Shown: piece by piece, positions 42,173 through 51,385 of the stretch
Layout of the letters: every line of letters begins with the position of its first letter
Numbering within the stretch: the stretch's first letter is position 1
From: UBA4781 sp963556045
GTDB lineage: Bacteria; Chloroflexota; Anaerolineae; Anaerolineales; Anaerolineaceae
Assembly: GCA_963556045.3 (NCBI GenBank)
Contig: CAUVYA020000002.1
Location: forward strand, 744,001-808,000
Direction: 5' to 3'
Length of the DNA: 64,000 nucleotides
Notes under the pieces: model-generated
What the model saw: the letters and a program-made list of their open reading frames with translations, nothing else
Databases searched by the model: none
What the model was told of the DNA's origin: nothing
Made by a program: the position numbers and the translations under genes

Positions 42173-42928
42173 TTAATGCTGCCCGCAGATCGGGCATTCC
42201 TTTTGTTTTCTAATTTGGATCTCACGCAATTCCATCTGAGCACCATCCAGCAAGAGCATCCTACCATACAGTGGTTTTCCCAAGCCAGTCAAAATCTTAA
42301 TACATTCCAACGCCTGCATAGAACCAATAATCCCGGGCACGGCGCCAACCACCCCCACCCCTGTATTTAATGCGATCACTTCAGGGGAAGGCATTTGCGG
42401 ATAAAGACAGCGAAAACATGGTCCATGCCGTGCATCAAACACACTCACCTGACCATGAAATTGATTGATAGCACCATAGATATACGTTTTTCCCATTTTT
42501 ACACACACATCATTGATCAGAAAGCGCGTTTCAAAATTATCAGTTCCATCCATAATAATGGAATAATCCTGTACGATCTTCTCAGCATTGTCAGCTTGAA
42601 AACGCTGGCGATATTGGACTACTTCTGTATAACGATTCAACGCATGCAGCCTCTCATAAGCTGATTCTGTCTTTGCTTTTCCCACATGCTCACTGTCATG
42701 CAATATCTGACGCTGCAGGTTTGATAATTCAACAGAATCCGAATCCATAATTCCAATCTTTCCGATACCGGCAGCAGTCAGGTACAGTGAAATCGCAGAG
42801 CCCAATCCTCCGGCTCCGATCACCAGAACCCTGGCATCCTTCAATTTAATCTGCCCTGCCTCTCCAAAATCCGGGATACGCAGGTGGCGCTGGTAGCGTT
42901 CTTTTTCTTCGGAATTTAAATGGGTCAT
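42173..42928 (-). CDS. ThiF/MoeB/HesA-family E1-like adenylyltransferase
   Basis: E1-like enzymes adenylate the C-terminal Gly-Gly of small sulfur-carrier proteins (ThiS, MoaD and relatives). The 251-residue protein has RYQRHLRIPDFGEAGQ, the nucleotide motif VIGAGGLGSAISLYL, the adenylation motif DGTDNFETRFLIND, and two Cys pairs for structural zinc: CFRC near 167 and CPIC at the C-terminus. No rhodanese domain is fused. No sulfur carrier is encoded nearby, so the partner is unknown. GAGGA precedes the ATG, and a promoter lies at 42947-42975. Confidence 0.88.
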   Translation of the reverse strand: MTHLNSEEKERYQRHLRIPDFGEAGQIKLKDARVLVIGAGGLGSAISLYLTAAGIGKIGIMDSDSVELSNLQRQILHDSEHVGKAKTESAYERLHALNRYTEVVQYRQRFQADNAEKIVQDYSIIMDGTDNFETRFLINDVCVKMGKTYIYGAINQFHGQVSVFDARHGPCFRCLYPQMPSPEVIALNTGVGVVGAVPGIIGSMQALECIKILTGLGKPLYGRMLLLDGAQMELREIQIRKQKECPICGQH

Positions 42929-42946
42929 GGTTTTATCCTCGCAATT

Positions 42947-42975
42947 ATTGTATAGTGAGCAAGAACGAAGTGCAA
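42947..42975 (-). promoter_or_regulatory. Sigma70-type promoter for the E1-PIG-L pair
   Basis: Read on the minus strand, TTGCAC (42975-42970) and TACAAT (42952-42947) have a 17-base spacer. It points toward the E1-like gene, whose start is about 20 bases further on. Confidence 0.6.
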
Positions 42976-43011
42976 TGTTAATTTTTACTAGAATAGGATT
43001 AGAATAAAAAT

Positions 43012-45645
43012 ATGGATATTATCATGACGCACGAGCAAACCGATTTTGATGGTTTCGCTTCTATGCTGGGAGCGTATCTGCTGGAAGACCGTGCCTATCC
43101 CATTCTTCCCAATAACATGAACCGCAATGTACAGCAGTTTTACCATAATTATCGTTTTGAATTACCTTACATCCTTCCGCAAACACTGCCGAAAAAGGAT
43201 ATTCACTCTATTACACTGGTTGATACACAGTCAATGATTACTCTCAAGGGCGTCACCCGTGACACACGCATCTGTATTTTCGATCATCATAAGAAAAAAG
43301 AAGACCTGAATACTGACTGGATATACAACGATATAAAAACCGGAGCATGTACCACTTATTTTGTGGAACACCTGATTGAGCATAACGGTAACCTGAGCAT
43401 GGTGCAGGCAACCCTGCTGCTTCTGGGGATATATGAAGATACCGGATCGCTGACATATGCCAGTACAACAGCGCGAGATGCTCAGGCAGTGGCATATCTA
43501 TTATCACAGGGCGCCAGTCTGAAAATCGCAGCTGATTACCTCAATCCCTCTCTTTCTGCAGGACAGCATAAGGTTCTGGAAATATTGATCCAAAATCAGC
43601 AGGTGCTGGAATTGAAGAAGAAGCGCATTATGGTATCGTATGCGGATGCCAATTTCCTGGAAGAAGAAGTATCCAGTATCGCTCATAAATTATGCGACCT
43701 GTATGACCCGGATGGTCTTTTTCTATTTGTCAAAACCAGGGAAGGTATTCGCTTTGTAGCTCGCTCAATTTGTGATGAAATTGACGTATCTCGCATAGCA
43801 GAGAGATATGGTGGTGGCGGTCATCCACGAGCTGCCGCTGCGTTAATCAGGAAGAGCAATTCGAATAAAAAAGAATTAGAAACGCTGGAAGAAAATTTCA
43901 TCGCTTCCTTAGATGCATTCATCAATCCATCTATTACAGTAAAACAGATCATGTCTACCAATCCCCTGCTTCTTGAGCCCTCCACAAAACTACAGGATGC
44001 GCTTCAACTGATGCAGCGTTTTGGTTACGAAGGCTTTCCGGTTGTGCAGGAGAATCAGGTAATAGGTTTATTAACACGTCGAGCGGTTGACCGCGCGCTA
44101 TCGCACAAAATGGATGTTCCGGCGAAAAGCCTGATGGAAGCCGGGAATTATTTTGTTCACCCCGAAACCTCTCTTGAGGAACTGCATCAGATCATGGCAA
44201 AATCCAACTGGGGTCAGATCCCGGTAGTAAGCAAGCAGAACATGAAGATCATTGGAATCGTGACCCGTACTGATCTTCTGCAGGCGTATTCTGGAATACA
44301 GTCTCCAGAAAATGGCAAGATGGATCTATCCAGTCTGCTGGAAAATTCCCTCACCCCAAATCAGATGAAATTGATCAGGATCATAGCTAAAACATCCCAT
44401 GAGATGCGCATGCACGTCTATCTGGTGGGCGGTGTTGTGCGAGACATTATCTTGAAATCACCTATCCTGGATCTTGATTTTGTAGTGGAAGGAAATGCCA
44501 TTGAACTTGCTCACCAATTAACTGCACAGTACAGCGGGAAGATCACCAGTCACCGCCAGTTTGGCACTGCAAAATGGTTCCTGGAAGATTCCAGAGTAAT
44601 TGAAAATGATAGCGATACCAAATTGCCCAGATCAGTTGACCTTATCAGCGCTCGCACCGAATTCTATAAAAACCCCAGCGCTCTGCCAACCGTAAAACTG
44701 AGCAGCATCAAACTTGACCTGCTGCGCCGAGATTTCACCATCAATACCCTTGCCGTCCGCCTTGATGGTAAACATTATGGAAAACTATATGATTACTGGG
44801 GAGGATTGGATGATCTGCATAATGGTATCATCCGAGTGCTGCATTCCCTCTCGTTTGTGGATGACCCCACACGGATGCTGCGCGCCATCCGATTTGAACA
44901 ACGGTTTGGCTTCCAGATCGAGAAACGCACCCTGGAATTATTTGAAGAAGCCAGACCACTCTTAAAACAGGTATCGGGTGATCGTATTCGCCATGAAATG
45001 GACCTCATCTTTCAGGAACGATTATCTGTTGATATTCTCAATCGTTTACAGCAATTGGAGCTGCTGCAAGCCATTGACCCTGACCTTCATTTTTCAAAGA
45101 AAAATGCGATTACCCTGCAGGCAGTTAATGAGAGGAAAGCAGGAGATGAATGGTCAATTCCTATCAAGATAGGTAACTCGCCGACAGAAATTGTCATTCT
45201 CTACACAGTATTTCTCAGCATGCAGGCTGAAAAAAGCGTGCAGCGCATCAATAAACGACTGAAATTGCCGAAAGTCATTCAAAAGAGCATTCTGCAGGCT
45301 CGAGAACTCATAGAAGAAATGCCGCAAATGCTTGATAAAAAGCCAAGTGAGATTTATCACTCCTTCAAAAATGTTCCAAATTACACTCTTTACGCGGTTC
45401 ACTTTTTCTTCCACGACAATCATAAGGTCCAACAGTCCATCAACCAATATCTCAATGAATGGATTAAATTAAAACCATACACAAAGGGTTCTGATCTTAA
45501 AAAATTTGGGGTCAATCCAGGTCCGGTCTATAAAACGATCTACCGTCAGTTGATCTCAGCCTGGGTAGATGGTGAGATTGTCTCACAAGAAGAAGAAAAC
45601 GAGCTGCTGCAATCCATCCTTGTAAAAATTCAACAGAAGCATTAA
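43012..45645 (+). CDS. DHH phosphoesterase - CBS pair - tRNA nucleotidyltransferase fusion
   Basis: The 877-residue protein joins three parts. Residues 1-300 are a DHH/DHHA1 phosphoesterase (DHH at 91-93, GGGGHPRAAAA near 267-277). Residues 310-430 are two CBS domains that may sense adenine nucleotides. From about 465 on is a poly(A) polymerase/tRNA nucleotidyltransferase head (LVGGVVRD, then LDLDFVVEG with the metal Asp pair, RRDFTINTLA, DDPTRMLRAIRFEQRFGF). Fusions of this type are known in several phyla and have been linked to tRNA 3'-end A or CCA addition. The A versus CCA specificity cannot be read here. The end overlaps the methyltransferase gene on the other strand by four bases. Confidence 0.88.
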   Translation: MDIIMTHEQTDFDGFASMLGAYLLEDRAYPILPNNMNRNVQQFYHNYRFELPYILPQTLPKKDIHSITLVDTQSMITLKGVTRDTRICIFDHHKKKEDLNTDWIYNDIKTGACTTYFVEHLIEHNGNLSMVQATLLLLGIYEDTGSLTYASTTARDAQAVAYLLSQGASLKIAADYLNPSLSAGQHKVLEILIQNQQVLELKKKRIMVSYADANFLEEEVSSIAHKLCDLYDPDGLFLFVKTREGIRFVARSICDEIDVSRIAERYGGGGHPRAAAALIRKSNSNKKELETLEENFIASLDAFINPSITVKQIMSTNPLLLEPSTKLQDALQLMQRFGYEGFPVVQENQVIGLLTRRAVDRALSHKMDVPAKSLMEAGNYFVHPETSLEELHQIMAKSNWGQIPVVSKQNMKIIGIVTRTDLLQAYSGIQSPENGKMDLSSLLENSLTPNQMKLIRIIAKTSHEMRMHVYLVGGVVRDIILKSPILDLDFVVEGNAIELAHQLTAQYSGKITSHRQFGTAKWFLEDSRVIENDSDTKLPRSVDLISARTEFYKNPSALPTVKLSSIKLDLLRRDFTINTLAVRLDGKHYGKLYDYWGGLDDLHNGIIRVLHSLSFVDDPTRMLRAIRFEQRFGFQIEKRTLELFEEARPLLKQVSGDRIRHEMDLIFQERLSVDILNRLQQLELLQAIDPDLHFSKKNAITLQAVNERKAGDEWSIPIKIGNSPTEIVILYTVFLSMQAEKSVQRINKRLKLPKVIQKSILQARELIEEMPQMLDKKPSEIYHSFKNVPNYTLYAVHFFFHDNHKVQQSINQYLNEWIKLKPYTKGSDLKKFGVNPGPVYKTIYRQLISAWVDGEIVSQEEENELLQSILVKIQQKH

Positions 45646-46211
45646 GTACGTTGAAATAACAGCCAGACTGCCGGGCGCTCGCCTACACCCAGACTTCGTT
45701 CATCCTTCAATAATGTTAATTGTGTTGATAACATTTCGATATCATTGAGGGTGATGGCATGTCGGTGTGCATCGGTATTGAGAAATCCGTATAGAAGATA
45801 ATAGCCGCCATGAACCAGGCTGTGAGCAACCTTTTCTTCATATAATCGTTTATCTTCATCAGGAAGACTATGATAACAACCCATATCCAGCACCAGATCA
45901 TATGATGCTGCGAGAATTGGATAGGAAAAAAAATCAGCATAATGGATATGAATTGGAAGATCTCTGTCTTTGATCTTGCGTCGTGCAGTACGCACCGCTT
46001 TTGTTATGAACTCCACGCCTTCAACCACCCAGCCTTTTTCTGCCATTGTGATTAAATTGGTACCTGTCCCACAGCCAATATCGATAGCCCTGCCTGCCGG
46101 ATGGTTCTCCAGGAAGTCAATCAGTTCCGGTGGAGACACATTTGTATCCCATAATGGAGACCTTTGATAACTCTGGAAGAAGCGGACTCTTCTCTTTAAT
46201 CTGTCATACAT
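45642..46211 (-). CDS. Class I SAM-dependent methyltransferase
   Basis: This 189-residue Rossmann-fold methyltransferase has motif I AIDIGCGTGTNLI, motif II-like VEGVEF and motif IV-like YDLVLDMGCYHSLP. The compact form resembles TehB or thiopurine methyltransferase relatives, but the substrate is not recognisable. It starts about 120 bases from fusA in divergent orientation and converges on the tRNA nucleotidyltransferase gene with a TTAA overlap that provides both stops. No ribosome site of note. Confidence 0.8.
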   Translation of the reverse strand: MYDRLKRRVRFFQSYQRSPLWDTNVSPPELIDFLENHPAGRAIDIGCGTGTNLITMAEKGWVVEGVEFITKAVRTARRKIKDRDLPIHIHYADFFSYPILAASYDLVLDMGCYHSLPDEDKRLYEEKVAHSLVHGGYYLLYGFLNTDAHRHAITLNDIEMLSTQLTLLKDERSLGVGERPAVWLLFQRT

Positions 46212-46263
46212 CTCGTTTTAGCCATCCTCATTTTTTTTGATTTTAACAGTCAAGAGCTGGTCT

Positions 46264-46292
46264 TTGACATTTGACGCGATTCACCTTAAAAT
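46264..46292 (+). promoter_or_regulatory. Strong sigma70-type promoter for the EF-G paralogue
   Basis: A consensus TTGACA (46264-46269) and TAAAAT (46287-46292) are separated by 17 bases. The transcript would start near 46299, about 32 bases before the ATG. This is among the best promoter matches in the window. Confidence 0.8.
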
Positions 46293-46330
46293 AATCTGGT
46301 TGTTATCATATCTCACAAAGGGTAATATTA

Positions 46331-48400
46331 ATGAAAGAATATAGTACTAAATCCATAAGAAATATCGCTCTCGTTTCGCACAGCAGCGCAGGCAAGACCA
46401 TTCTCACTGAAGCATTCCTTCACTCTACCGGTGCCACCACTCGAATGGGTACTATCAATGAAGGTACTACCGCAAGTGATTTTGATGATGAAGAGATCCG
46501 ACGCGGGATATCTCTGTATTCCGCGGTAATACCCATCGAATACCAGGACCACAAGATCAATTTTCTCGATACGCCCGGCTACACCGATTTCGTGGGTGAA
46601 ATGATCTCAGCGCTAAGTGTAGTGGAGAGCGCCATAGTGGTAGTGGATGCTGTATCTGGGTACGAAGTTGGTACAGAAATCGCCTGGAATTATTGCAGCA
46701 AATTTAACTTACCTCGTTTTGTACTGATCAACAAAATGGATCGTGATAACGCAGATTTCAACAAAGCACTCGCTTCCATAGAAGAACGGTCCAATACACG
46801 CTTGATCAAAATTCAGCTCCCCTGGGGCGAAAAACAGGATTTTCAGGGTGTGATCGATCTGCTTACTATGAAAGCTTACAAAGGTGATGGTAAAACGCCC
46901 GAAGCGATTCCTTCCGATTTCCAGAGTGCCGCTGAAGAAGGGCATTTAGAGTTAGTTGAAGCCGCTGCAGAGGGAAATGATGCACTGCTTGAGAAATATC
47001 TTGAATCAGGAGAACTATCACCCGATGAGATCATCAACGGTCTGACCGCAGTTGTACTAAAAGGAGATTTCATCCCTGTATTTGTCAGCGCAGCAGAAAA
47101 AGAGATTGGCATCTTCCCCTTACTGGATGCTATCCTCAAGATGCTCCCTTCACCCGATCAAAGAGCTGACAAGATCGCCGATGGAGTCACCGGTGAAGAA
47201 GCACTCAAAGCAGCTGATAATGGACCATTAGCAGCATACGTTTGGAAAACAACTGCTGATCCTTTCGTCGGAAAACAAACATATTTCCGTGTTTTCTCGG
47301 GAATGTTCACTGCTGACAGCCGTGTGTGGAATATCAATAAAGAAACAGAAGAACGATTAGGAAACATTTATATTCCTCGCGGTAAAGAAAATATCCAGGT
47401 CAAAGTTGTTCACAGTGGTGATATTGGTGTCTGCCCCAAGCTTACCGTAACCGCAACAGGGAACACTCTGTGTGATAAAGGGCATCCCGTCACAATACGC
47501 ACGCCTGAATATCCCACTTCTCTCTATCAGGTTGCGTTATTCCCCAAAACACAGGCGGATTCCACTAAGATCAGCCCTGCTATGACACGCCTTTGTGAAG
47601 AGGATATGACCCTATCCTGGCATCAGGAACCCACCACCAATCAGACCATTCTTCAGGGCATGGGAGATCAGCACATTGATGTTGCCATCCGCCGTGCCGA
47701 ATCAAAATTCCAGGTAGGTTTGGAAATCACGATCCCCAAAGTCCCGTACAAAGAAACCATCACCAAAAAAGCCAGCGCCATGTATCGTCATAAAAAACAA
47801 TCGGGCGGCGCAGGACAATTTGGTGAAGTACATCTTCGTGTAGAACCTCTGGAAGGCGATTCATTCGAATTTGTAAATGCCATTTTTGGTGGATCTATTT
47901 CCTCCAGCTATATGCCCGCAATTGAAAAGGGTATTCGCAATGTGATGAAAGAAGGCATCATCGCCGGTTATACCGTCACCGGTATCAAAGTTGAAGTATT
48001 CGACGGGAAAGAACATCCGGTAGATTCAAAACCAATTGCATTTGAGATCGCCGGACGTGAAGCATTCAAACTGGCTTTTAAAGATGCCTCACCTGTTCTG
48101 ATGGAACCCATCATGCTGGTAAAAGTTATCGTACCCGAAGATAACATGGGTGATATCCTGGGTGATATGAATACCCGCCGCGCTCGCGTTCAGGGTATGG
48201 ACACCAATAAAGGACAGTCTACTGTTACAGCGAATGTTCCTCTTTCGGAAATGCAGCGCTATACCACTGACCTGCGCTCCATCACCGGTGGTAGAGGACT
48301 TTTCAGTATGGAATTCGCACATTACGAAACAGTACCAAACCATATCACAAGCGAGATCGTAGAGAAGAAATCAAAAGAGGATGCTGCCAAAGAAGGCTGA
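46331..48400 (+). CDS. fusA: Elongation factor G paralogue (EF-G2-like translational GTPase)
   Basis: This 689-residue translational GTPase has the EF-G domain order: GTPase (SHSSAGKTILTE, DTPGYTDFVGE, NKMD), domains II-III, domain IV with QFGEVHLRVEPLE, and domain V ending with ITGGRGLFSMEF. The P-loop differs from the canonical AHIDAGKTTTTE, which places it in the divergent EF-G2-like group. The str operon neighbours (rpsL, rpsG, tuf) are absent here. It may be a second EF-G specialised for recycling or stress, and a canonical copy would be expected elsewhere. It has its own promoter and terminator. Confidence 0.9.
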   Translation: MKEYSTKSIRNIALVSHSSAGKTILTEAFLHSTGATTRMGTINEGTTASDFDDEEIRRGISLYSAVIPIEYQDHKINFLDTPGYTDFVGEMISALSVVESAIVVVDAVSGYEVGTEIAWNYCSKFNLPRFVLINKMDRDNADFNKALASIEERSNTRLIKIQLPWGEKQDFQGVIDLLTMKAYKGDGKTPEAIPSDFQSAAEEGHLELVEAAAEGNDALLEKYLESGELSPDEIINGLTAVVLKGDFIPVFVSAAEKEIGIFPLLDAILKMLPSPDQRADKIADGVTGEEALKAADNGPLAAYVWKTTADPFVGKQTYFRVFSGMFTADSRVWNINKETEERLGNIYIPRGKENIQVKVVHSGDIGVCPKLTVTATGNTLCDKGHPVTIRTPEYPTSLYQVALFPKTQADSTKISPAMTRLCEEDMTLSWHQEPTTNQTILQGMGDQHIDVAIRRAESKFQVGLEITIPKVPYKETITKKASAMYRHKKQSGGAGQFGEVHLRVEPLEGDSFEFVNAIFGGSISSSYMPAIEKGIRNVMKEGIIAGYTVTGIKVEVFDGKEHPVDSKPIAFEIAGREAFKLAFKDASPVLMEPIMLVKVIVPEDNMGDILGDMNTRRARVQGMDTNKGQSTVTANVPLSEMQRYTTDLRSITGGRGLFSMEFAHYETVPNHITSEIVEKKSKEDAAKEG

Positions 48401-48419
48401 TCCTCAATCATGTGAATAG

Positions 48420-48452
48420 AAAAGGAGTTGAATACAATCAACTCCTTTTTTT
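48420..48452 (+). terminator. Intrinsic terminator after the EF-G gene
   Basis: AAAAGGAGTTGA pairs with TCAACTCCTTTT around a six-base loop, ending in seven Ts (48446-48452). It shows that any in-frame start for the next gene within this hairpin is unlikely. Confidence 0.92.
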
Positions 48453-48544
48453 ATTCATGTCTTCCGAAATCAAGTAAAATAACACAATTGGAACCGATGC
48501 GGGCAGCCGCAGCGAGAGCGATTAAAACATACAGGAACAATTCA

Positions 48545-49081
48545 ATGAAAGTCTCAGTTTTTGGTAGTGCACATCCTAAACCAGGTGATGCCGGTTATAT
48601 AGAAGCTTTTGAACTGGGGAAAATGCTGGCAGAACACGGTCATACCGTGTTGAACGGCGCGTATGTTGGCACCATGGAAGCAGTGTCAAAGGGTTGCAGT
48701 CAAGCCGGGGGACATGTGATCGGAGTAACCTGTGATGATATTGAAAAATGGCGCAACGACAAACCGAATCCATGGGTTCATGAAGTAATTCATAATTCAG
48801 ATCTGATCGGTCGTATCGCAGGATTGATCCGCAACTGTGACGCAGCTATTGCCCTGCCCGGAGGTGTGGGCACTCTGGCAGAAATAGCTCTCACCTGGAA
48901 TATGATCATCCTTGAATCCATCCCGGTACCCTATCTGGTCACTGTCGGAAACCAATGGGAAAATGTGATACAGTCTCTTTATACCGAGATGACTGATTTC
49001 ATCCCGAATAAAGCACGTGCATATATCCGTTTCAGCTCAACAATTCAGGATGCAGTAGACGAACTGGAAAAAATCCGGTAA
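48545..49081 (+). CDS. LOG-family / TIGR00725-type nucleotide-binding protein
   Basis: The 178-residue protein has a Rossmann-like fold with the LOG signature LPGGVGTLAEIALTWN and an opening MKVSVFGSAHPKPGD. LOG proteins cleave cytokinin-type nucleotides to the base and ribose phosphate, but many bacterial members have unknown substrates. I start at ATG 48545, preceded by AGGA. An upstream in-frame ATG at 48497 is possible; one at 48428 lies in the terminator. It is followed by proS after 23 bases. Confidence 0.82.
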   Translation: MKVSVFGSAHPKPGDAGYIEAFELGKMLAEHGHTVLNGAYVGTMEAVSKGCSQAGGHVIGVTCDDIEKWRNDKPNPWVHEVIHNSDLIGRIAGLIRNCDAAIALPGGVGTLAEIALTWNMIILESIPVPYLVTVGNQWENVIQSLYTEMTDFIPNKARAYIRFSSTIQDAVDELEKIR

Positions 49082-49104
49082 TTTTTATAGATAAAAGAGG
49101 ACTC

Positions 49105-50538
49105 ATGAGCAACGATTCATTGACAGCACAAAACGAAAACTTTTCAGAATGGTATAACCAGATCATCCAAAAAGCGGAACTTGCTGATTATGCACCCGTG
49201 CGCGGATGCATGGTCGTGCGACCTTACGGATGGGCGTTATGGGAGAATATACAGCAAGCGCTTGACACACGTTTCAAAGCAACCGGTCACCAGAATGCCG
49301 CATTTCCACTTTTCATCCCTATGTCGTTTCTTGAAAAAGAGAAAGAACATGTAGAAGGCTTCTCCCCCGAACTGGCTGTTGTCACACACGGTGGTGGGCA
49401 GGAGCTGGAAGAACCGCTGGTGGTGCGCCCCACTTCTGAGACGATCATCGGTCATATGTACGCTAAGTGGATAAAATCATATCGCGATCTTCCGGTACTG
49501 ATCAACCAGTGGGGAAACGTGGTTCGCTGGGAGATGCGCACTCGTCTTTTCCTGCGAACGCTCGAGTTCTACTGGCAGGAAGGACATACCGCTCATGCAA
49601 CCGCAGCGGAAGCGGAAGAGGAAACCCTGCGCATGCTGCACGTCTATGAGGATTTTGCCGTCAACGAGGCAGCTATCCCTGTTATTACCGGCATGAAAAG
49701 CGAAACAGAAAAATTCGCCGGGGCAGTTCACTCCTACACCATTGAAGGCATGATGGGAGATACCAAAGCGCTTCAATCCGGTACCTCTCACAACCTCGGT
49801 CAAAATTTTGCGAAAGCATTCGATATCCAGTATTTAGACGCTCAAAACCAGCTGCAATACTGCTGGACAACCTCCTGGGGGCTTTCTACCCGTTTTGTAG
49901 GCGCTATCATCATGACCCATGGAGATGATCAGGGCTTGGTGCTGCCCCCCAGATTAGCTCCAATCCAGGTGGTGATCGTACCCATCTTCCGCAACGATGA
50001 AGAAAAGCAGCAGGTCATGGAATATGCCGAAATAGTGAAGAAAGCCCTTTCGGCTTTCCGCATCAAGCTGGATGATCGTTTTGAACAAACACCCGGTTTC
50101 AAATTCAATGATTGGGAAATGCGCGGGGTTCCACTGCGTATCGAGATCGGACCGCGTGATGTAGCGGATGGCAAGGTAGTTATCGCCCGTAGAGATATTC
50201 CGGGAAAAGCAGGAAAGAGCTTTGTAGAATTGAATGCCCTGTCCCATACCGTACAGCAGCTGCTCGATGAGCTGCACCAGGCGATGCTCCAAAAAGCCAC
50301 AAAATTCCGCGATGACCACATAACCGCTGCAGCAACGTATGATGACCTCAAAGAGGCTGTTCAGAATGGATGGGCATACAGTCATTGGTGTGAAAGCAGA
50401 GAATGTGAAGCGAAGATCAAAGAAGATACCAAAGCCACCACTCGCTGCATCCCCCTTTCACAAGATCACAGCAAAGGCACCTGTGTGGTGTGCGGAAAAG
50501 AAACCACCACTAAAGCGTATTTTGCTAAAGCATATTAA
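49105..50538 (+). CDS. proS: Prolyl-tRNA synthetase (archaeal/eukaryotic-type, no INS editing domain)
   Basis: This class II synthetase charges tRNA-Pro. At 477 residues, with motif 2-like NVVRWEMRTRLFLRTLEF and no large insertion between motifs 2 and 3, it is the short archaeal-type form. The C-terminal zinc-like domain has Cys in CESRECEAK, RCIPL and CVVCGKE, and the chain ends with the typical Tyr (KAY). An AGAGGA ribosome site lies before the ATG. A small helical-repeat gene follows after nine bases. Confidence 0.95.
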   Translation: MSNDSLTAQNENFSEWYNQIIQKAELADYAPVRGCMVVRPYGWALWENIQQALDTRFKATGHQNAAFPLFIPMSFLEKEKEHVEGFSPELAVVTHGGGQELEEPLVVRPTSETIIGHMYAKWIKSYRDLPVLINQWGNVVRWEMRTRLFLRTLEFYWQEGHTAHATAAEAEEETLRMLHVYEDFAVNEAAIPVITGMKSETEKFAGAVHSYTIEGMMGDTKALQSGTSHNLGQNFAKAFDIQYLDAQNQLQYCWTTSWGLSTRFVGAIIMTHGDDQGLVLPPRLAPIQVVIVPIFRNDEEKQQVMEYAEIVKKALSAFRIKLDDRFEQTPGFKFNDWEMRGVPLRIEIGPRDVADGKVVIARRDIPGKAGKSFVELNALSHTVQQLLDELHQAMLQKATKFRDDHITAAATYDDLKEAVQNGWAYSHWCESRECEAKIKEDTKATTRCIPLSQDHSKGTCVVCGKETTTKAYFAKAY

Positions 50539-50547
50539 TGTGGAAAA

Positions 50548-51345
50548 ATGCCAGCTGTTGAATTAACTTCTTTGAACACTCGCATCCAATCTCTCCAACT
50601 GTATCGTGATGATCCGAGTGTTTATCTAGTCAAACTGGAGGATCTCTTAGCTCTGTACGCATCTGAAAAAGTGAAGCAGGGTGAAAACGTCCCCATAAAA
50701 ACCCTGCTGCGCCAGATGCACATCCCTGATCTGGTTTTGCAGAAGATCATCGATACATTTCCTGCCCTCGCACACGATCTGCCGAAAAATGCCATCCTCA
50801 TCCTTGATGAATTATGGAATAGAGAAGAACTGGAATACAAGATTCTGGCAATCCATCTATTAACAAACCTGCCCACCTCTTATTCTGGTGAAATCAATCA
50901 ACGTTTACTGCAGTGGACCATTACAGCCGACGATGTCATTTTGCATAAAGTGATTTTGGATCAATTCTCCAAATTCGATATCGTTAATTCCGATGCTGTG
51001 CGCCACTTCATTGAAGAGATGATACAAACGGAACAACTTGATTTGCGCAGGATGGCTTATGCAGTAATGGCAAATGTGATCCAGCAAAGCACTTTCAGCG
51101 ACCTGCCCTGGGCGTTCAAACTGGTCACTCCCATCGTATGTAATGCTTCACTTAATATGTATCGTGAATTAAACCTGATCTTTGATGCCTTTATTCAAAA
51201 ATCAGAGATCGAGACAACCGCGTATCTGGCAGAACTGTATTCGCAAACCGAATGTGAAAAAGCCAGGAAATATATTCGTAAGATCATCCCCCGTTTTTCC
51301 AGCGATAACCAGGCATATCTACGAAAAATCATACAAGAATCATGA
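50548..51345 (+). CDS. Helical-repeat protein, possibly AlkD-like (unknown function)
   Basis: The 265-residue protein is predicted to be all helical with HEAT-like units (LWNREELEYKILAIHLLTNL, LDLRRMAYAVMANVIQ). The first of these recalls the DNA alkylation-repair (AlkD) superfamily, where an acidic or aromatic pocket binds damaged DNA. I do not see enough to assign glycosylase activity. It begins nine bases after proS with a weak ribosome site and is probably co-transcribed with it. A new promoter for rpsO follows. Confidence 0.65.
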   Translation: MPAVELTSLNTRIQSLQLYRDDPSVYLVKLEDLLALYASEKVKQGENVPIKTLLRQMHIPDLVLQKIIDTFPALAHDLPKNAILILDELWNREELEYKILAIHLLTNLPTSYSGEINQRLLQWTITADDVILHKVILDQFSKFDIVNSDAVRHFIEEMIQTEQLDLRRMAYAVMANVIQQSTFSDLPWAFKLVTPIVCNASLNMYRELNLIFDAFIQKSEIETTAYLAELYSQTECEKARKYIRKIIPRFSSDNQAYLRKIIQES

Positions 51346-51376
51346 TCTAGGCTCACTATTCGAGTTATATCTCATC

Positions 51377-51385
51377 TGGTATAAT
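51377..51385 (+). promoter_or_regulatory. Extended -10 promoter before rpsO
   Basis: TGGTATAAT combines a consensus TATAAT (51380-51385) with the upstream TG of an extended -10; a -35 is weak. The predicted start near 51392 gives a leader of about 80 bases with a CAGG/CCTG mini-hairpin near 51415. S15 is autoregulated through its leader in several bacteria, so this leader is a candidate for that. Confidence 0.6.

Noticed and set aside
48428..48544. Longer start for the LOG-family gene
   Set aside because: The extension begins inside the intrinsic terminator of the EF-G gene and has no conserved sequence.
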